Shown: one piece after another, positions 1 to 7,698 of the stretch
Position numbering within the stretch: the first letter of the stretch is position 1
How the letters are laid out: each line of letters starts with the position of its first letter
Assembly: GCA_002083615.1 (NCBI GenBank)
Contig: MSXO01000023.1
Coordinates: 1 to 16,405, forward strand
Source of the DNA: Proteobacteria bacterium ST_bin11
Lineage (GTDB): Bacteria; Pseudomonadota; Gammaproteobacteria; Methylococcales; Methylomonadaceae
DNA: 16,405 nucleotides
Direction of reading: 5' to 3'
The notes under the pieces: generated by a model
Told to the model about the DNA's origin: nothing
Database searches by the model: none
Seen by the model: the letters and a program-made list of their open reading frames with translations, nothing else
Translations under genes and position numbers: made by a program

Positions 1-2
1 TG

Positions 3-719
3 ATCACCCGCTACCACAGTGACAACACGGTGTTTTATATGGGCTGGAAATCCAATGATAAGCATCGCACGCTGGGCATGCGCATCAAAACCACCCGCTT
101 TGTAATTCCAGGTCATGCCACTGAATCGTATCAAAACGATTTGTCGTGGGAGTCCCAACGGATGCTGGCGGATTTTGACAAAGTGTTTGCGATGCTGGAT
201 GGCAAGTATGAAGCGGCTGTGGGGCTGGAATCGGTTTTCCGAAATCACTTCCATGCCCTGCGTTCCGGGCAAAGGATTAGCGGCAGCTATTTTGATGTTC
301 GCTACTATCCGGGCGTGGGGACGATTCATTTCTTTCCGAGCAACAAAACGCTGATTGATCGGATGAATCGTCTGGTTGGCAATCATCGCCGTTGGCTACC
401 GCCTGCGGAAACCAAAGCAGGAACCGGTTTTTGGCGTCAGTTCGACCAAGCAGAAAAACTCGATAAAGCCTTCCGTACCGAAGTCAGTAAACACTGTAAA
501 CGGGATGGCCGGCATTATCATTTTGATCCATTTTGGGCGATCAAATACGGCGGCGAATCGGAACGGGGACAAGGCCACGCCATGTTGACCGAAGCCATGA
601 GCACTGTATTGGCGAATCATGGCATCGATCCCGACAGCTTGTTGGATAGCGATCAAGACTGTGTCCGGCAATTGGATTGGGATGGACTCCCTGACAACAG
701 TTTGGCCTTAGCTTCATAG
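3..719 (+). CDS. DUF4942-like island protein, 5'-truncated by the window edge
   Basis: The reading frame is open from the first complete codon at position 3 to the TAG at 717-719, so the true start probably lies upstream. A GTG at 30 and an ATG at 39 are internal candidates without a convincing ribosome binding site. The middle of the protein reads FDVRYYPGVGTIHFFP, followed by LIDRMNRLVGNHRRWLPP. This arrangement (R-Y-Y, G-T-I-H, then LIDR-x-NRLV) resembles the C-terminal part of DUF4942 proteins, which occur on integrative conjugative elements and plasmids of proteobacteria. The biochemical role of that family is not established to my knowledge. The gene runs in the same direction as the ATPase gene downstream and points towards the cobalamin operon. 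Family assignment is from motif memory only; the coding call itself is firmer. Confidence 0.6.
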   Translation: MTRYHSDNTVFYMGWKSNDKHRTLGMRIKTTRFVIPGHATESYQNDLSWESQRMLADFDKVFAMLDGKYEAAVGLESVFRNHFHALRSGQRISGSYFDVRYYPGVGTIHFFPSNKTLIDRMNRLVGNHRRWLPPAETKAGTGFWRQFDQAEKLDKAFRTEVSKHCKRDGRHYHFDPFWAIKYGGESERGQGHAMLTEAMSTVLANHGIDPDSLLDSDQDCVRQLDWDGLPDNSLALAS

Positions 720-763
720 TCAACAGTCAAGGCATAAAACCTAAAGCAAGACTTAACTTAACC

Positions 764-778
764 ACTGGTCTAACCAGT
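764..778. repeat. Perfect 6-bp inverted repeat upstream of the ATPase gene
   Basis: ACTGGT, a 3-base spacer CTA, then ACCAGT form a perfect palindrome between the DUF4942-like gene and the GHKL ATPase gene. It has no following T-run, so it is not an intrinsic terminator. It could be a small hairpin in the leader or an operator for a dimeric regulator. Function unknown. Confidence 0.4.
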
Positions 779-785
779 ATCACCC

Positions 786-849
786 GCCTCGGGGAGATGA
801 ACAGCTCTCCCCAGGGGGATAGTCCGTTTCATGTCCTAGGGGCTTTTTT
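786..849 (+). ncRNA. Candidate structured leader or attenuator of the ATPase gene
   Basis: GGGGAGA (791-797) and TCTCCCC (806-812) form a perfect 7-bp stem with an 8-base loop. The stem can be lengthened by CCT (787-789) pairing with AGG (813-815) around one bulged base. Further downstream GGGG (839-842) is followed by C and six T residues (844-849), like the 3' arm of a terminator. This GGGG could pair with the CCCC at 809-812, which would break the first hairpin. The arrangement suggests two competing folds just before the ribosome binding site of the ATPase gene. I cannot assign it to a named RNA family; it could also be an ordinary hairpin plus a chance T-run. Confidence 0.4.
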
Positions 850-855
850 ATACCC

Positions 856-860
856 GGAGA
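856..860 (+). promoter_or_regulatory. Ribosome binding site of the ATPase gene
   Basis: GGAGA lies six bases before the ATG at 867. It supports this start over the downstream in-frame ATG at codon 10. Confidence 0.7.
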
Positions 861-866
861 TAACAC

Positions 867-2525
867 ATGAACACACAAACCAACGAAGTCGCGATGAAAG
901 TCAACCAAGCCAACTTGGTCAAAAGTCTACGCTTCAGTTTCACCAACAAAACCACGGTTTTTGGCGAGCTAATCCAAAATGCTCGCCGAGCCCATGCGGC
1001 CATGGTGGTGATTAACTTTTGTCCTGAAACCAAAACGCTACAGGTTTTGGATGATGGCTGCGGCATCGATTCGATTGCCACTCTACTGACAGTCGCCGAA
1101 TCCGGCTGGGATGCAGACGTGGTTGCCAATGAGCATCCGTTTGGAATCGGCTTTCTATCGGCACTGTTTGCCTGTCGGCACATCAGCGTCATCAGCAAAA
1201 GCGGCTCGATCGATGTCGAAACCGACCACATTCTGGAATTTAAGCCGGTGGTGATCACGCCAGTTCACGACTGGAACGGCATCACTAGCATTACCTTGCA
1301 GGATGTGGATATGGACATAGGGCAAATTACCACGACTCTAAAGCGTTTGGTACGCGGTTTCCCCATTCCAGTGCTGTTCAACGATCAATTACTTGAACGT
1401 TCATGCGCGCTGGATTGCGGATTGACCTTTGTTGAAACCGAGATTGGCGCAATCTATCTGCATGGTATGGACCAACCCAATGGGGCGCAATATGAGTTCG
1501 ATGTCTATCTGCAGGGGTTGCCCATTTATACCTCGCACAGCTACACATCGCATCGCCATATTATTCATCTGGATTCTTCCCGCTTTCATGCCCGCTTGCC
1601 GGATCGTGACAAACTGGTCGATGAAGCTGATGTCATCAAACGGGTTAAAGCGGTTCTGGCGCAAACCATCGAACAGCGTTTTATCCAGATGAAAGCCACT
1701 CTGTCTGCCGAAGCGTTCGTTGGTTTTTATGAAATGCTGCGGCATTGGGAGCTGCTGAAGTTACTCAACGATGTACCCTTGGTTCCACCAGAAGTCTTAC
1801 GCGAAATTATTGCCTATCCGGTTTGCGATACCGAAATATTTGATAACTTTGAGCAGCAACCGGATAAAGCCATGACCCGTGCAGAAGTAAAGGCTCGCGG
1901 CATCGTATCAATTGATGATGACATTAAAGAGGACGGCGCTGGGCGTTATATGTTTGCCTGGAGCCGGGATTATTTGCTGTACCAAGGCTCGCTGGATAAT
2001 GGGCATTGGCTTCATTCACTGGTTCGGCATCTCAATGATGAAGAACTGGTGATTGAAACGGTCAATGAAACCCATCAGGCTCAATTCCAAGGTGATTGGT
2101 GTTGGGTCTACGTGCGTTTTTGCGAGGCTTACCGAATCCGGCTTGGACAGGATGTTGTTGAGATCACGGATGAGGCTTGCTACCAAGGCCAGAAAAACGC
2201 CGATGACATCATTGTGCCCAAAGGCGATTGCTCGGCGCAGGTGTTGCAACAAATGGCCAGCTTCAGAAGCGAATACGATGAATTTCAGGAATCGACCTTT
2301 GAAAGCGATTCGGATGCCTTCATCGCTTTTGTGGTGGCCAATACCGCCAGCGATCCGGCCAATGCCATGCAGCGACTGTTGCCAAACTTTTGCGGCTGTC
2401 CGGCGTTGTACGGCAAAGCCTTCGTGGTGGAGTTAGATCAGCAAGGCAAACCGGCATCGGTGATGGCATATCCAGCGGCTCAATCCGTTCAAGCGCAAAC
2501 ACTTGTAGCTGATATAGGTAGCTAA
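867..2525 (+). CDS. HSP90/GHKL-type ATP-binding protein of accessory-island type
   Basis: The N-terminal 110 residues carry the Bergerat ATP-binding fold. The motif ELIQNARRA (about residues 34-42) supplies the catalytic Glu and Mg-binding Asn. DDGCGID (62-68) is the D-x-G-x-G motif, and HPFGIGFLSAL (90-100) is the lid motif. This N-terminal region is typical of HSP90, MutL and type II topoisomerase relatives. The remaining roughly 440 residues match nothing I can name; they lack an obvious DNA-binding motif or transmembrane segment. Genes for stand-alone GHKL ATPases of this size are common on conjugative elements, next to other uncharacterised island genes such as the DUF4942-like one upstream. 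Function and partner are unknown. The start is fixed by a good GGAGA site, and a strong terminator follows the stop within 15 bases, so the gene may be a transcription unit of its own or the last gene of one. Confidence 0.85.
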   Translation: MNTQTNEVAMKVNQANLVKSLRFSFTNKTTVFGELIQNARRAHAAMVVINFCPETKTLQVLDDGCGIDSIATLLTVAESGWDADVVANEHPFGIGFLSALFACRHISVISKSGSIDVETDHILEFKPVVITPVHDWNGITSITLQDVDMDIGQITTTLKRLVRGFPIPVLFNDQLLERSCALDCGLTFVETEIGAIYLHGMDQPNGAQYEFDVYLQGLPIYTSHSYTSHRHIIHLDSSRFHARLPDRDKLVDEADVIKRVKAVLAQTIEQRFIQMKATLSAEAFVGFYEMLRHWELLKLLNDVPLVPPEVLREIIAYPVCDTEIFDNFEQQPDKAMTRAEVKARGIVSIDDDIKEDGAGRYMFAWSRDYLLYQGSLDNGHWLHSLVRHLNDEELVIETVNETHQAQFQGDWCWVYVRFCEAYRIRLGQDVVEITDEACYQGQKNADDIIVPKGDCSAQVLQQMASFRSEYDEFQESTFESDSDAFIAFVVANTASDPANAMQRLLPNFCGCPALYGKAFVVELDQQGKPASVMAYPAAQSVQAQTLVADIGS

Positions 2526-2539
2526 GTCTCTTTTATATA

Positions 2540-2575
2540 CGAGCGCATTATCCAGCCGGATAATGCGCTCGTTTT
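2540..2575 (+). terminator. Strong rho-independent terminator after the ATPase gene
   Basis: CGAGCGCATTATCC (2540-2553) and its exact complement (2558-2571) form a perfect 14-bp stem with a 4-base loop AGCC, followed by TTTT (2572-2575). It ends plus-strand transcription from the ATPase gene. It lies between two convergent units, and the hairpin may also slow minus-strand polymerase leaving the cobalamin operon, although no T-run follows on that strand. Confidence 0.9.
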
Positions 2576-2599
2576 CATCACCGCAAATGAAATCACGCT

Positions 2600-2633
2600 A
2601 AAGTTCCATTCATGAATAGTGATAAGGAACCTT
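2600..2633 (-). terminator. Weak candidate terminator of the cobalamin operon
   Basis: On the minus strand AAGGTTCC (2633-2626) can pair with GGAACTTT (2607-2600), an 8-bp stem with one G-U pair and an 18-base loop, about 45 bases after the cysG stop. Only a short TTT ends the stem, so termination would be inefficient or factor-dependent. No better terminator is visible between cysG and the plus-strand hairpin at 2540-2571. Confidence 0.3.
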
Positions 2634-2678
2634 ACATGGACGCCCCAGTTTCGAGTAATGCTAACCTCCGCTTGTGAA

Positions 2679-4067
2679 TTAGTCCGAACGCTGAAACCAG
2701 TCCAATTGTTGATGGAGTGTAACTACCGAACCGACAATAATCAGCGTCGGCGGCGTCATCTCGGCCTGTTCCACACGACTGGGCATATCCGCTAGTGTTC
2801 CGGTTAAAACCCGCTGGTTTCGGGTCGTGCCTTCCTGAATGACGGCAATGGGGTGATTGGCCGGACAACCGTACTCGATCAGCGATCGGCAGATGATTCC
2901 CAATCCAGCCAGTCCCATATAAATCACAATGGTTTGATGGGGACGAGATAATTGCTGCCAGTCGAGATTGATACTGCCGTCTTTTAAGTGGCCGGTGACA
3001 AATGTGCAGGATTGAGCATGATCGCGATGGGTCAGCGGAATGCCCGCATAGCTGGCACAGCCTGCCGCTGCAGTAATGCCGGGCACAACCTGAAAGCTGA
3101 TCCCTAGTTGTATAAAGGACTCGATTTCTTCACCCCCACGACCAAAGATAAAAGGATCGCCCCCCTTTAATCTGGCTACCCGTTTGCCGGCCAGGGCTAA
3201 ATCAATTAACAGTTGATTAATAGACTCCTGCGGTAGGCTATGGTTATCCCTCTGTTTACCGACATAGATTTTCTCGGCGTCTCGTCGGGCCATATCGAGG
3301 ATTTCATCAGAAACCAACCTGTCATAAACAATAACGTCTGCCTGCTGCAGCAGACGCAAGGCTTTAAACGTTAATAAATCGGGGTCACCAGGACCGGCAC
3401 CTATTAAATACACTTCACCCTGATTTGCTGTAGGGTCAGCCTGCTGCAGCTGCGACCGCAGCAGTTCTTCCGCTTCGCTCTGCTGGCCTACAAAAACTAA
3501 TTCAGCCACAGGCCCTTGTAAAATCTTTTCCCAGAAAACTCTACGCAGACTCGGTTGTGGAATGCGTTGTTTGACCAATAATTTGAATTTTTCTGCCAAT
3601 TGCACCAACAGGCCAAACGATGCCGGAATGGCACTTTCCACCCTGGCGCGTAAAAGTCGCGTTAATACGGGCGATACACCACTTGAGGATATGGCGATAA
3701 GTAGGGGCGAACGATCAATAATGGCCGGGAATATAAAGGAACATAACGCCGGATCATCAACCACATTAACGGGGATTTTCCGCTGATCCGCCAACTTGGA
3801 GATCTCTACATTCGTGGAGCGGCAATTGGTAGCGGAAACCACGAGTCCCATACCGTCGATATCCTCATGCGTAAATGCTTTTTGACGGATAACGATTTGA
3901 TTTGACTGTTGCATAGCGGCTACCGCGCCACCAATTTCCATAGCAACAACGACTATGTTGGCTCCAGCCCGCAGCAGTAATTCAATTTTTCGCGCCGCAA
4001 TTTCGCCAGCGCCTACCACCAAACATGTTTGGTCTTTAACTTTTAAGAAAAGAGGAAAATAATCCAT
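2679..4067 (-). CDS. cysG: Siroheme synthase CysG (three activities)
   Basis: Trifunctional enzyme: it methylates uroporphyrinogen III at C2 and C7 to precorrin-2, oxidises this to sirohydrochlorin with NAD, and can insert iron to give siroheme. Here it supplies sirohydrochlorin to CbiX. The start chosen is the ATG at 4067, giving MDYFPLFLKV, the usual CysG N-terminus, and 462 residues (family about 457). A TTG 33 bases upstream is in frame but would overlap the ferredoxin gene. The N-terminal dehydrogenase/chelatase domain shows GAGEIAARK (19-27), the conserved Asp104 and Ser128. The C-terminal methyltransferase domain has GAGPGDPDL (223-231), the RLKGGDPFIFGRGGEE block (299-314) and VVPGITAA. 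It is the last gene of the operon, 17 bases after the ferredoxin gene. Its base composition is visibly more AT-rich than that of cbiH, and no strong ribosome binding site precedes it. Confidence 0.95.
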   Translation of the reverse strand: MDYFPLFLKVKDQTCLVVGAGEIAARKIELLLRAGANIVVVAMEIGGAVAAMQQSNQIVIRQKAFTHEDIDGMGLVVSATNCRSTNVEISKLADQRKIPVNVVDDPALCSFIFPAIIDRSPLLIAISSSGVSPVLTRLLRARVESAIPASFGLLVQLAEKFKLLVKQRIPQPSLRRVFWEKILQGPVAELVFVGQQSEAEELLRSQLQQADPTANQGEVYLIGAGPGDPDLLTFKALRLLQQADVIVYDRLVSDEILDMARRDAEKIYVGKQRDNHSLPQESINQLLIDLALAGKRVARLKGGDPFIFGRGGEEIESFIQLGISFQVVPGITAAAGCASYAGIPLTHRDHAQSCTFVTGHLKDGSINLDWQQLSRPHQTIVIYMGLAGLGIICRSLIEYGCPANHPIAVIQEGTTRNQRVLTGTLADMPSRVEQAEMTPPTLIIVGSVVTLHQQLDWFQRSD

Positions 4068-4084
4068 AACGCTTTGTTTTACTA

Positions 4085-4444
4085 CTATGGAACCGAGCAA
4101 GTACTTTGATGATAAATCAGCGCTTCGACCGGTCGACCGCCCAGCAAATGCTCATCAATGATGCGCTGTAAATTGGTTTCATTGACGTTGTAATACCAGA
4201 TGCCATCGGGTTGCACGCATAGGATGGGGCCGGATTTGCAGGTGGCAAAACAGTGGGTGCGGGTGCGCTTAACCCTGAGTTCGCCTTTGTCGATACCGGC
4301 TGCTTTAAACTTCTCGCCCAGGGTTTCGAACAAGGCCTGTGCTTCGCCGTTTTCGGTGCAGCGGGGGCCGGTACACACCAGCAAGTGGCGTTTGTAATCA
4401 CCCATTTTGGGTTTTTCCGGCATGGGGATGATGTTATCAGTCAT
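4085..4444 (-). CDS. Thioredoxin-like [2Fe-2S] ferredoxin of the cobalamin operon
   Basis: A 119-residue electron carrier of the thioredoxin-fold [2Fe-2S] class. The cluster ligands are visible as C24-x4-C29 (VCTGPRC) and C65-x3-C69 (CFATC); C76 and C116 are extra cysteines. The ATG at 4444 is preferred because it overlaps the end of cbiH as ATGACTGA, a translational-coupling arrangement; a TTG 48 bases upstream would put the start deep inside cbiH. Similar small ferredoxins (for example CbiW of Bacillus megaterium) occur in other anaerobic B12 clusters. The likely role is electron supply to a ring-contraction or reduction step, or support of a redox-sensitive intermediate. That role is inferred from context; the fold and cluster type follow from the cysteines. 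Confidence 0.85.
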   Translation of the reverse strand: MTDNIIPMPEKPKMGDYKRHLLVCTGPRCTENGEAQALFETLGEKFKAAGIDKGELRVKRTRTHCFATCKSGPILCVQPDGIWYYNVNETNLQRIIDEHLLGGRPVEALIYHQSTCSVP

Positions 4445-5798
4445 GGTGGGTTGCTTCCAAAACAGTTGGGGCGCTAAATTGCGCTCGGTCATCGCGGTAA
4501 TGTTGTAGGGCTGTGCTGTCGAAGCCTGCTTCGCCAGCGACTAACCATAAGTTGAATAAGGCGTCGCCGTGTTGATCGAGTACTTGAATGCCATAGGCTT
4601 GATCATCACGGCTGATAAACCAAATCTGCTGCGTTTTGCGCCAGTGGATGTGCAAATGAAAGGCGTCGTTGACGATACTCACCCAGTCGTTTTTGCTTTG
4701 CAAATCAGCGGCGTTGATCAACAATTCCGCCACGGCACCCGCTTCGCTGCGCACCACGGCGCGTAATTTGCCCCAAGCCTGGAATGATTCCAGCAAACGA
4801 ACATGGCTGTCCGGGATTGCCCGTTGCGCGCGGAACAGGCCGGCTTGATCGTCCGGCGTGGACTGGCTGACGGCATCGAGAATGTCCGCCAGCGGCTGGG
4901 CGAAGTATGCTGCCGCCTGCTGCAATGTCACCTTGGGCGTGTCGCGCAAATATTGCCGCACACAAGCTTTCCAGCCCTCCAATCCCATGCTCAGCGAACG
5001 CCCCGCCTGTTCGCCCGCGCGGGTTTCGCCGGTCATGGCGTTATATTTATTGGCATAGCCGCGCGGTGTCACCATCAACCCTGCACGGACGAAGGTGCTA
5101 CTGTTGCCGACCAAGACCGTGGTCAACATGCCGATGTCGCAATCGGCCATCTCCGCCAAGCGTACGAGCTGGATGTGTTGCCGAGCACGATAACCGGATT
5201 TAACGATGGCAACCGGCGTGTCCGGGCTACGATGACGCAGCAATATAGTTTGCGCTTCGACGATATGCTGCGTGCGGCGACCGCTTTTCGGGTTATACAA
5301 GGCCACCACGAAATCCCCGCGCGCCGCGCTTTCCAGGCGGCGGGCGATCACCGGCCAAGGCGTCAACAAGTCGGACAGCGAGATCGAACAAAAATCATGG
5401 GTCAGCGGCGCCCCGACCAGGGATGCGCAACTCGACAACGCGGTACTACCGGGCACCACTTCCACCTGAATCGGATCATCCGGCGTCCAACCACTGTCCA
5501 GCAGCAGTTCATAAGTGGGTCCGGCCATGCCGTAAACGCCGATGTCGCCGGACGACACCATAGCGACGATTTTGCCCTGCTTGGCATGTTCATACGCTTC
5601 GATACTACGATCCAGTTCTTCGGTCATGCCTTTTTTGATGACTTCCTTGCCATCGAGCAAGTCTTGCACCAGTTTGATGTAGGTGCTGTAACCAATCACC
5701 ACATCCGCTTCCGCAATCGCTTGGCGAGCGCGAGCAGTCATGTGCTCATGCGCGCCGGGGCCGATACCCACCAGTAAAATTTTGCCTGCTTTTGTCAT
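4437..5798 (-). CDS. cbiH: CbiH (C17-methyltransferase) fused to a HemS/ChuX-like domain
   Basis: Residues 1-250 form a complete CbiH/CobJ methyltransferase, the ring-contracting enzyme that converts cobalt-precorrin-3 to cobalt-precorrin-4. Visible motifs are GIGPGAHEHMT (11-21), SSGDIGVYGMA (82-92), VVPGSTALSSCASLVGAPL (114-132), ALYNPKS (166-172) and TTVLVGNSST (226-235). A normal CbiH ends near 240-250. This protein continues for about 200 more residues. The extension has an alpha-helical start (GWKACVRQYL, LQQAAAYFAQPLADILDAV) and then AWGKLRAVVRSEAGAVAELL (341-360), HLHIHWRKTQQIWFISR (381-397) and VLDQHGDALFNLWL (407-420). That pattern resembles HemS/HmuS/ChuX heme-utilisation proteins. 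The extension has only one cysteine (C279), so it is not an Fe-S domain. The gene overlaps the one before it by ATGA and the ferredoxin gene by 8 bases. The methyltransferase call is very sure; the extension assignment is by eye. Confidence 0.95.
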   Translation of the reverse strand: MTKAGKILLVGIGPGAHEHMTARARQAIAEADVVIGYSTYIKLVQDLLDGKEVIKKGMTEELDRSIEAYEHAKQGKIVAMVSSGDIGVYGMAGPTYELLLDSGWTPDDPIQVEVVPGSTALSSCASLVGAPLTHDFCSISLSDLLTPWPVIARRLESAARGDFVVALYNPKSGRRTQHIVEAQTILLRHRSPDTPVAIVKSGYRARQHIQLVRLAEMADCDIGMLTTVLVGNSSTFVRAGLMVTPRGYANKYNAMTGETRAGEQAGRSLSMGLEGWKACVRQYLRDTPKVTLQQAAAYFAQPLADILDAVSQSTPDDQAGLFRAQRAIPDSHVRLLESFQAWGKLRAVVRSEAGAVAELLINAADLQSKNDWVSIVNDAFHLHIHWRKTQQIWFISRDDQAYGIQVLDQHGDALFNLWLVAGEAGFDSTALQHYRDDRAQFSAPTVLEATHHD

Positions 5799-6187
5799 TT
5801 AATTCTCGCTATCGAAACGGTGGCGTTCTTGCCGTCCACACCGCAATATTTATGTTTCTCGACCAGTAAATCCGTCAGCTCGGCATTGGCCGCTTTCAGT
5901 GCCGCCGCTTCCGCCACCGCCGGTGTACCCATGTATTTCATGACCACCTCGGATGGATTCGGTACCGGAATGGCAGCCAAGACTTCTGCCGGGTAAAAAA
6001 ACAACGGCCAACGGTGTAGTTGGGCCAGTTGTAACAGGGCCGCTTCGTCGTTTTTTTTGTCGATGCTGGCCAAACCGGCTACCGCTGACACGTCTAGCCC
6101 GCATTGCCACAAAGCCTGAGCCAAGGCTTGCTGTAAGGTTTCCAGGCTGGCATTGCGGTCGCAACCCATGCCAATCATGACTTTCAT
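5795..6187 (-). CDS. cobE: CbiG C-terminal domain as a separate protein (CobE-like)
   Basis: A 130-residue protein matching the C-terminal domain of CbiG, which exists alone as CobE in the aerobic pathway. Conserved features: GMGCDRNAS near the N-terminus, LASIDKKNDEAALLQLA, LFFYPAEVLAAIPVPNPSEVV, MGTPAVAEAAAL, and the closing EKHKYCGVDGKNATVSIARI. In one-piece CbiG this domain accompanies the hydrolase that opens the delta-lactone of cobalt-precorrin-5A; its own role is not settled. The gene lies 4 bases after the N-terminal cbiG gene and overlaps cbiH by ATGA. It has a normal ATG and full domain length, so it looks like a working split gene and not the product of a recent frameshift. The naming could equally be cbiG-C. 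Confidence 0.85.
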   Translation of the reverse strand: MKVMIGMGCDRNASLETLQQALAQALWQCGLDVSAVAGLASIDKKNDEAALLQLAQLHRWPLFFYPAEVLAAIPVPNPSEVVMKYMGTPAVAEAAALKAANAELTDLLVEKHKYCGVDGKNATVSIARIK

Positions 6188-6191
6188 ACGC

Positions 6192-6921
<730 letters not shown>

Positions 6922-6929
<8 letters not shown>

Positions 6930-7698
6930 CGATTGAGTCCTTTTTCTTGCGGCAACCGCGCTGCATTTCGCTGCGCTGACGGCCTGGGTTTTTGATGATC
7001 AGTAACGACAGATAATTGACCTTTTGCCCCTCGAGGCTGGCGATGTCGTGCACCATGCGTTCTTCCGGCGCCCCGGCTTTTTCCACGAACCAGCCATGAG
7101 CCAGCAAATCGCGACGGCGCAGCAAATCGATAATATCGTCCAGCAGCGGTTTGACCTTGAGCAACACCAAGGTATCGAAGTCGCTCAGCATGCGCTCGAT
7201 CTGCGCGATACCATATCCCGCCGGTACTATGGCGATGGTGTCATCGACATCCGCCAACGGTTCGCCACTGCGCGCCGCAGCGGCATGAAATGACGACACC
7301 CCCGGCACTACTTCGACTGTCACTTCCGGCTGTAAGGCACGAACACTGCGTTGCAAATGGCCGAAAGTGGAATAGGTTGATGCATCGCCCTCCACCAGAA
7401 ACAACACATCCTCGCCGCGTTGTAATATTGCCAACACGGTTTGTGCTGCATCCAGCCAGTAACGGGCCAGAATCTCGGCATCGTGAGTCATCGGAAAATG
7501 CAGCTCGCTATGTTCGGCAGGCAGTTCCAGGCCGGCGCGCAAGGCTATGTCCAAGGCATAACTGTCGCTGTTTTTCTTGCGCACCGGATAAGTCCAATGG
7601 CCCGGACCGGTCAGTAAATCCCAGGCTCGCCGGGTCATCAGGCCAGGATCGCCTGGGCCAAGGGAAACGCCGTAGAGGGTGCCGAGTTTAGTGTTCAT
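6922..7698 (-). CDS. cbiL: Cobalt-precorrin-2 C20-methyltransferase CbiL
   Basis: Transfers a methyl group from S-adenosylmethionine to C20 of cobalt-sirohydrochlorin (cobalt-factor II), the first step after cobalt insertion. The 258-residue length fits the family. Visible motifs are YGVSLGPGDPGLMTRRA (9-25), LFLVEGDASTYSTFGHL (99-115) and VEVVPGVSSFHAAAAR (128-143). The VEGD-x-S-x-YST block and the long insertion after the first motif separate CbiL/CobI from other methyltransferases of this fold. The C-terminus is a short basic tail (QRGCRKKKDS). The start overlaps the end of cbiET by 11 bases and its stop overlaps the cbiG start by 8 bases. Confidence 0.95.

Noticed and set aside
797..1015. 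A short plus-strand open frame starting in the 791-812 hairpin
   Set aside because: It overlaps the ATPase gene in another frame, has no ribosome binding site and no recognisable motif.
4068..4100. The upstream TTG start for cysG
   Set aside because: It would overlap the ferredoxin gene and add 11 residues before MDYFPLF, which is the usual CysG N-terminus.
4437..5062. The CbiH extension as an Fe-S domain like that of B. megaterium CbiH60
   Set aside because: Only one cysteine (C279) is present in the whole extension, too few to bind a cluster.
4803..5777. A 324-codon open frame on the plus strand
   Set aside because: It lies wholly antisense to cbiH, whose family motifs are unmistakable. 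The antisense product is rich in His and Arg and shows no recognisable motif. It is a by-product of GC-rich codon use.
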